Positions 6,528-8,964 of a stretch of DNA of 8,964 nt are shown here, one piece after another (positions within the stretch are counted from its first letter, which is position 1; each line of letters starts with the position of its first letter). The notes beneath the pieces are model-generated. The model saw only the letters and a program-made list of their open reading frames with translations. It was not told the origin of the DNA and made no database searches. The position numbers and the translations under genes were made by a program. Source of the DNA: JBGQBN01 sp041494805. Its GTDB lineage: Bacteria; Acidobacteriota; Terriglobia; Terriglobales; Acidobacteriaceae. Location: positions 1 to 8,964 of the forward strand of contig JBGQBN010000092.1 of NCBI GenBank assembly GCA_041494805.1. Direction: 5' to 3'.

Positions 6528-6830
6528 TATGCTCGCTGATGCACCGGTGACCTGCTATGTGAGAAATCAGATCGAATCACTGGCCTGGGTTAATGAAAAG
6601 TTACGTTGGGCCAATACCTGTTTGAGCACTGGGGACAAGCCGGGTAGGCCGCCTTGAAGGCCGTGGATGGGCCGTCCAGCGCGCTATTGGATGCCCTTCG
6701 GGAACCTACCTCAGATGCAGGGTAAGGCGCAGACTGGTCTTGTTGCACCTGGTCAGGGTTTCCTGTCTCCTTTTTTGTGGTGCGGTAATCCCCCGCCGTA
6801 TCGTGCGAATACGGCTCAGAGAGGCCTTCA
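6528..6830. other. Divergent intergenic region between the PilZ and repeat-protein genes
   Basis: About 300 bases without a credible gene. It must hold the promoters for both divergent genes, but I could not pick -35/-10 boxes with confidence. Visible structure includes a duplicated CTGGTC around 6734-6754, a T6 run near 6770-6775, a 7-bp hairpin at 6795-6815, and a short hairpin at the repeat-protein start codon. Short open frames here show no family resemblance. Confidence 0.6.
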
Positions 6831-6842
6831 GTGAAGGATCTC
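6795..6842 (+). promoter_or_regulatory. Hairpins covering the translation start of the repeat-protein gene
   Basis: GCCGTAT (6795-6801) pairs perfectly with ATACGGC (6809-6815) around a 7-base loop. A few bases on, CCTTC (6825-6829) pairs with GAAGG (6833-6837) around AGT, extendable by GAG (6821-6823) with CTC (6840-6842). The ribosome site AGAGAGG (6818-6824) and the GTG start (6831-6833) fall inside the second structure, so the start may be partly masked in the mRNA. This is a sequence-level observation; no function is known. Confidence 0.4.
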
Positions 6843-8964
6843 AGTGTTCGCTGGAATGGCATTTTAGTTGTTCTTGCCCTCACGACGATGTTGGGCTGTC
6901 AGGCTCTGGAGGCAAGCAAGGGAGCTAATCAGCAGCAACAGAGCGGCAGTCTGGTCCTGAATAAGGCCACGCTTGATTTCGGCAGCGTGGTTCTTGGAAC
7001 CAGCAAGACGCTTGCGGTTACGCTGGTAAACTCCACGTCCTCTGACGTCACGGTCACCGGGGCGATAATCGCGGGATCAGATTTTTCCCTAACCAGTCCG
7101 AGTTTGCCCACGACCATTGCGGGTGGCAAGAGCGCAAACCTGACTCTCGGATTCACTCCGCACGTATCCGGAAATATCGCCAGCACAGTCGAAATCTCCA
7201 GCGATGCATCCGGCCCGCCGTTGACGTTAGGGCTGTCTGGAGCTGGCACTCCCGCTGGTCAGCTTACCGCCAGCCCGACCAGCTTCGATTTTGGCAACAT
7301 CATGGTGGGCAACAGCCTGACCAAAACGGAGACCCTCATAAACTCCGGCGGTTCCGATCTAAGCGTTTCACAAGTTTTGGTAAGCGGAAGTGACTTCCAG
7401 GTCAGCGGCCTGAGTCTGCCGTTGACCCTGGCAAGTAACCAGAGCGTCACTTTCAGCGTAACCTTCACCCCGATTTCGAATGGAAGCAAGAGCGCAACGG
7501 TATCGATTACGAGTGACGATTTCGTCGGGTCGCGCGGCCGCCGTCGCAAGTCATTCGCGCGGGCGAACAATGCTGTGACGCTGACAATTCCACTCTCCGG
7601 CAACGGAGTCATGCCGGGCCAACTCACTGCCACTCCGGCAAGCCTCAGTTTTGGCAACGTTCAGGTGGGGAGCAACCAGACTCTCTCGGAAACGCTGAGC
7701 AACTCCGGCAGCACCACCGTCACCGTCTCTCAGGCCACGGCTACGGGTGCCGGGTTCAGCATAAGCGGACTGGCTCTACCGCTGACGATTGCCGCAGGTC
7801 AGAGCGCAACCTTCACCGTCAAGTTTGCTCCGCAAGCAGCGGGGCCTGTCACAGGCAATATCGCAGTCGTGAGCGATGCTTCGAACTCTCCTCTTAGCGT
7901 GTCCCTCACCGGTACGGGTGCCGCCCCTGGATCGCTGACGTCCGCGCCCCCCAGTCTCAGCTTCGGAAGCGTGCAGGTCGGCAAGAGCCAGACTCTCTCT
8001 GAGACGCTCACCAACTCGGGCGGCTCCACCGTCACAATCACGCAGGCGAACGTGACAGGGGCTGGCTTCAGCCTCAGTGGCCTGAGCCTGCCGGTAACTC
8101 TGACGGCGGGTCAGAGCAAGACTTTCGGCGTGGTCTTTGCTCCGCAATCAGCCGGAGCTGTCACCGGCAACATCGCCGTGATCAGCGACGCTTCCAACTC
8201 TACGCTCAACATCCCGCTCTCCGGCACAGGCGTAACGCCGGGGTTGCTTACCGCCAACCCGACCAGCTTGAGCTTTGGAAGTGTGCAAGTCGGAAGCAGT
8301 CAGACACTCTCGGAGACCGTGACCAACTCCGGAGGCTCTACGGTCACGATCACCCAGGCGAACGTGACAGGGACCGGATTCAGCCTTAGCGGCCTGAGCC
8401 TGCCGGTAACTCTGACGGCGGGTCAGAGCAAGACTTTCAGCGTGGTGTTTGCTCCGCAATCAGCCGGAGCCGTCACCGGCAACGTTGCCGTGGTCAGCGA
8501 CGCTTCCAACTCCACGCTCAACATTCCTCTCTCCGGCACAGGCGTAACGCCGGGGTTGCTTACCGCCAACCCGACCAGCTTGAGCTTCGGAAGTGTGCAA
8601 GTCGGAAGCAGTCAGACACTCTCAGAAACTCTTACCAACTCGGGCGGCTCCACGGTCACGATCACCCAAGCGAACGTGACAGGGACCGGATTCAGCCTCA
8701 GTGGCCTGAGCCTGCCGGTAACTCTGACGACCGGTCAGAGCAAGACTTTCAGCGTGGTCTTCGCTCCGCAATCAGCCGGAGCTGTCACCGGCAACATCGC
8801 CGTGATCAGCAACGCTTCCAACTCCACGCTCAACATTCCTCTTTCCGGCACAGGGGTGGCGGCTGGGCTACTTACCGCTAACCCAACTAGCCTGAGCTTC
8901 GGAAGCGTGCAAGTCGGAAGCAGTCAGACGCTCTCGGAGACCGTGACCAACTCCGGTGGCTCTA
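6831..8964 (+). CDS. Exported, probably lipid-anchored repeat protein with ASH / choice-of-anchor D domains (3'-truncated)
   Basis: An uninterrupted frame runs from the GTG at 6831 to the window end (more than 711 codons) without a stop. The GTG is the only start candidate after the in-frame TAA at 6786-6788, and AGAGAGG lies 6 nt upstream. The N-terminus has charges (K2, D3, R7), a hydrophobic core (GILVVLALTTML) and then G-C at 22-23, a signal peptide with a slightly imperfect lipobox (MLGC). A short Q/S-rich linker is followed from 6945 by tandem 104-residue units, each with the pattern '(L)T..P.SLsFGsvqVG.sqt.seTltNsGgstvtitqa.vtG.gFslsGLslPvtltaGqs.tf.v.FaPqsaG.vtGniavvSdasNs.L.ipLsGtGv'. 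That is the beta-sandwich of the ASPM-SPD2-Hydin / choice-of-anchor D class. Family knowledge: in bacteria these occur in large envelope or secreted proteins, often as stalks. The composition is Ser/Thr/Gly/Val-rich and the units have no Cys. The C-terminal domain is outside the window, so the activity is unknown. An adhesin or structural stalk is an inference. Confidence 0.9.
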   Translation, partial: MKDLSVRWNGILVVLALTTMLGCQALEASKGANQQQQSGSLVLNKATLDFGSVVLGTSKTLAVTLVNSTSSDVTVTGAIIAGSDFSLTSPSLPTTIAGGKSANLTLGFTPHVSGNIASTVEISSDASGPPLTLGLSGAGTPAGQLTASPTSFDFGNIMVGNSLTKTETLINSGGSDLSVSQVLVSGSDFQVSGLSLPLTLASNQSVTFSVTFTPISNGSKSATVSITSDDFVGSRGRRRKSFARANNAVTLTIPLSGNGVMPGQLTATPASLSFGNVQVGSNQTLSETLSNSGSTTVTVSQATATGAGFSISGLALPLTIAAGQSATFTVKFAPQAAGPVTGNIAVVSDASNSPLSVSLTGTGAAPGSLTSAPPSLSFGSVQVGKSQTLSETLTNSGGSTVTITQANVTGAGFSLSGLSLPVTLTAGQSKTFGVVFAPQSAGAVTGNIAVISDASNSTLNIPLSGTGVTPGLLTANPTSLSFGSVQVGSSQTLSETVTNSGGSTVTITQANVTGTGFSLSGLSLPVTLTAGQSKTFSVVFAPQSAGAVTGNVAVVSDASNSTLNIPLSGTGVTPGLLTANPTSLSFGSVQVGSSQTLSETLTNSGGSTVTITQANVTGTGFSLSGLSLPVTLTTGQSKTFSVVFAPQSAGAVTGNIAVISNASNSTLNIPLSGTGVAAGLLTANPTSLSFGSVQVGSSQTLSETVTNSGGS
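6945..8964 (+). repeat. Tandem 312-bp coding repeats (six full units plus a partial seventh)
   Basis: Unit boundaries set at the Gly before the '(S/Q/L)LT' strand are 6945-7256, 7257-7616, 7617-7928, 7929-8240, 8241-8552, 8553-8864, and 8865 to the window end. All full units are exactly 312 bp (104 codons) except the second, which is 360 bp owing to an in-frame insertion. Units 1-3 are diverged. Units 4-7 are near-identical at DNA level, including synonymous positions over long stretches, which indicates recent duplication or conversion. The array continues past the window. Confidence 0.92.
7522..7569 (+). other. Arg-rich 16-codon insertion within repeat unit 2
   Basis: Relative to the other units, unit 2 has 48 extra bases between the 'vSItSD' strand and the final 'LtIPLSGnG' strand. 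They encode approximately FVGSRGRRRKSFARAN, with six basic residues in an otherwise Ser/Thr-rich, nearly uncharged protein, and include a GCGGCCGC stretch. The frame is preserved. The exact edges are uncertain by a few codons. Confidence 0.7.

Noticed and set aside
6734..6754. Duplicated CTGGTC as an operator or a CRISPR-like repeat
   Set aside because: Only two six-base copies, with no further periodicity or known binding motif; likely chance.
6720..6830. Possible c-di-GMP riboswitch ahead of the repeat-protein gene
   Set aside because: The conserved cores of c-di-GMP-I elements (GGGCAAACC-like and GGGACGCAAAGCC-like segments) are not present. Only simple hairpins are seen.
6929..8459. Four minus-strand open frames (6929-7249, 7259-7657, 7776-8147, 8148-8459), two of them similar to each other
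   Set aside because: They are antisense to the long plus-strand repeat protein. Their mutual similarity simply mirrors the 312-bp coding repeats, and they show no plausible domain.
6945..8964. Tandem repeats considered as CRISPR or a noncoding satellite
   Set aside because: The period is exactly 312 bp, a multiple of three, the frame stays open, and the translated units form a known beta-sandwich pattern, so they are coding repeats.

Overview
The window looks like a chromosomal segment of a soil-type Acidobacteriota (Terriglobia-like) bacterium. This is inferred from the mix of gene families (cobalamin-type radical SAM enzyme, VanZ protein carrying a LamG-like domain, lipoprotein GSDH-family dehydrogenase, short PilZ protein, and a very repetitive 'choice-of-anchor D' surface protein) and from the moderate-to-high GC. 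It is not shown by any marker gene.

Layout: (1) 1-1053, plus strand: the 3' part of a radical SAM gene; the window begins inside its Fe-S cysteine motif. (2) 1064-4540, minus strand: a probable three-gene surface-polysaccharide operon read from right to left. It encodes a membrane protein with a LamG-like domain inserted before a VanZ core, then a DegT/DnrJ/EryC1/StrS PLP-dependent sugar aminotransferase, then a WecB-type UDP-HexNAc 2-epimerase. The last two are only 2 nt apart. (3) 4569-4738, plus strand: what appears to be a decayed, internally deleted Gfo/Idh/MocA oxidoreductase, with a recognisable N-terminus in one frame and a plausible C-terminus in another. (4) 4770-5942, minus strand: a lipoprotein of the PQQ-dependent glucose/sorbosone dehydrogenase family. 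(5) 6002-6034: a strong rho-independent terminator for the minus strand, followed upstream by a PilZ-domain gene (6057-6440, minus). (6) 6441-6830: a divergent, structured intergenic region with several hairpins. (7) 6831-8964 and beyond, plus strand: a long open reading frame starting at GTG. It encodes an exported, probably lipid-anchored protein built from 104-residue Ig-like (ASH / choice-of-anchor D) repeats and runs off the end of the window.

How they fit together: the minus-strand operon should supply an amino-/N-acetyl-sugar nucleotide for a surface glycan. The PilZ protein, a likely c-di-GMP sensor, is divergent from a giant repetitive envelope protein, and the intergenic space between them is rich in RNA-type hairpins. 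A link between c-di-GMP and the surface protein is an attractive inference but is not demonstrated. The most interesting items are the long repeat protein with near-identical, mosaic DNA repeats, its Arg-rich insertion in repeat 2, the structured divergent region, and the Gfo/Idh/MocA remnant.
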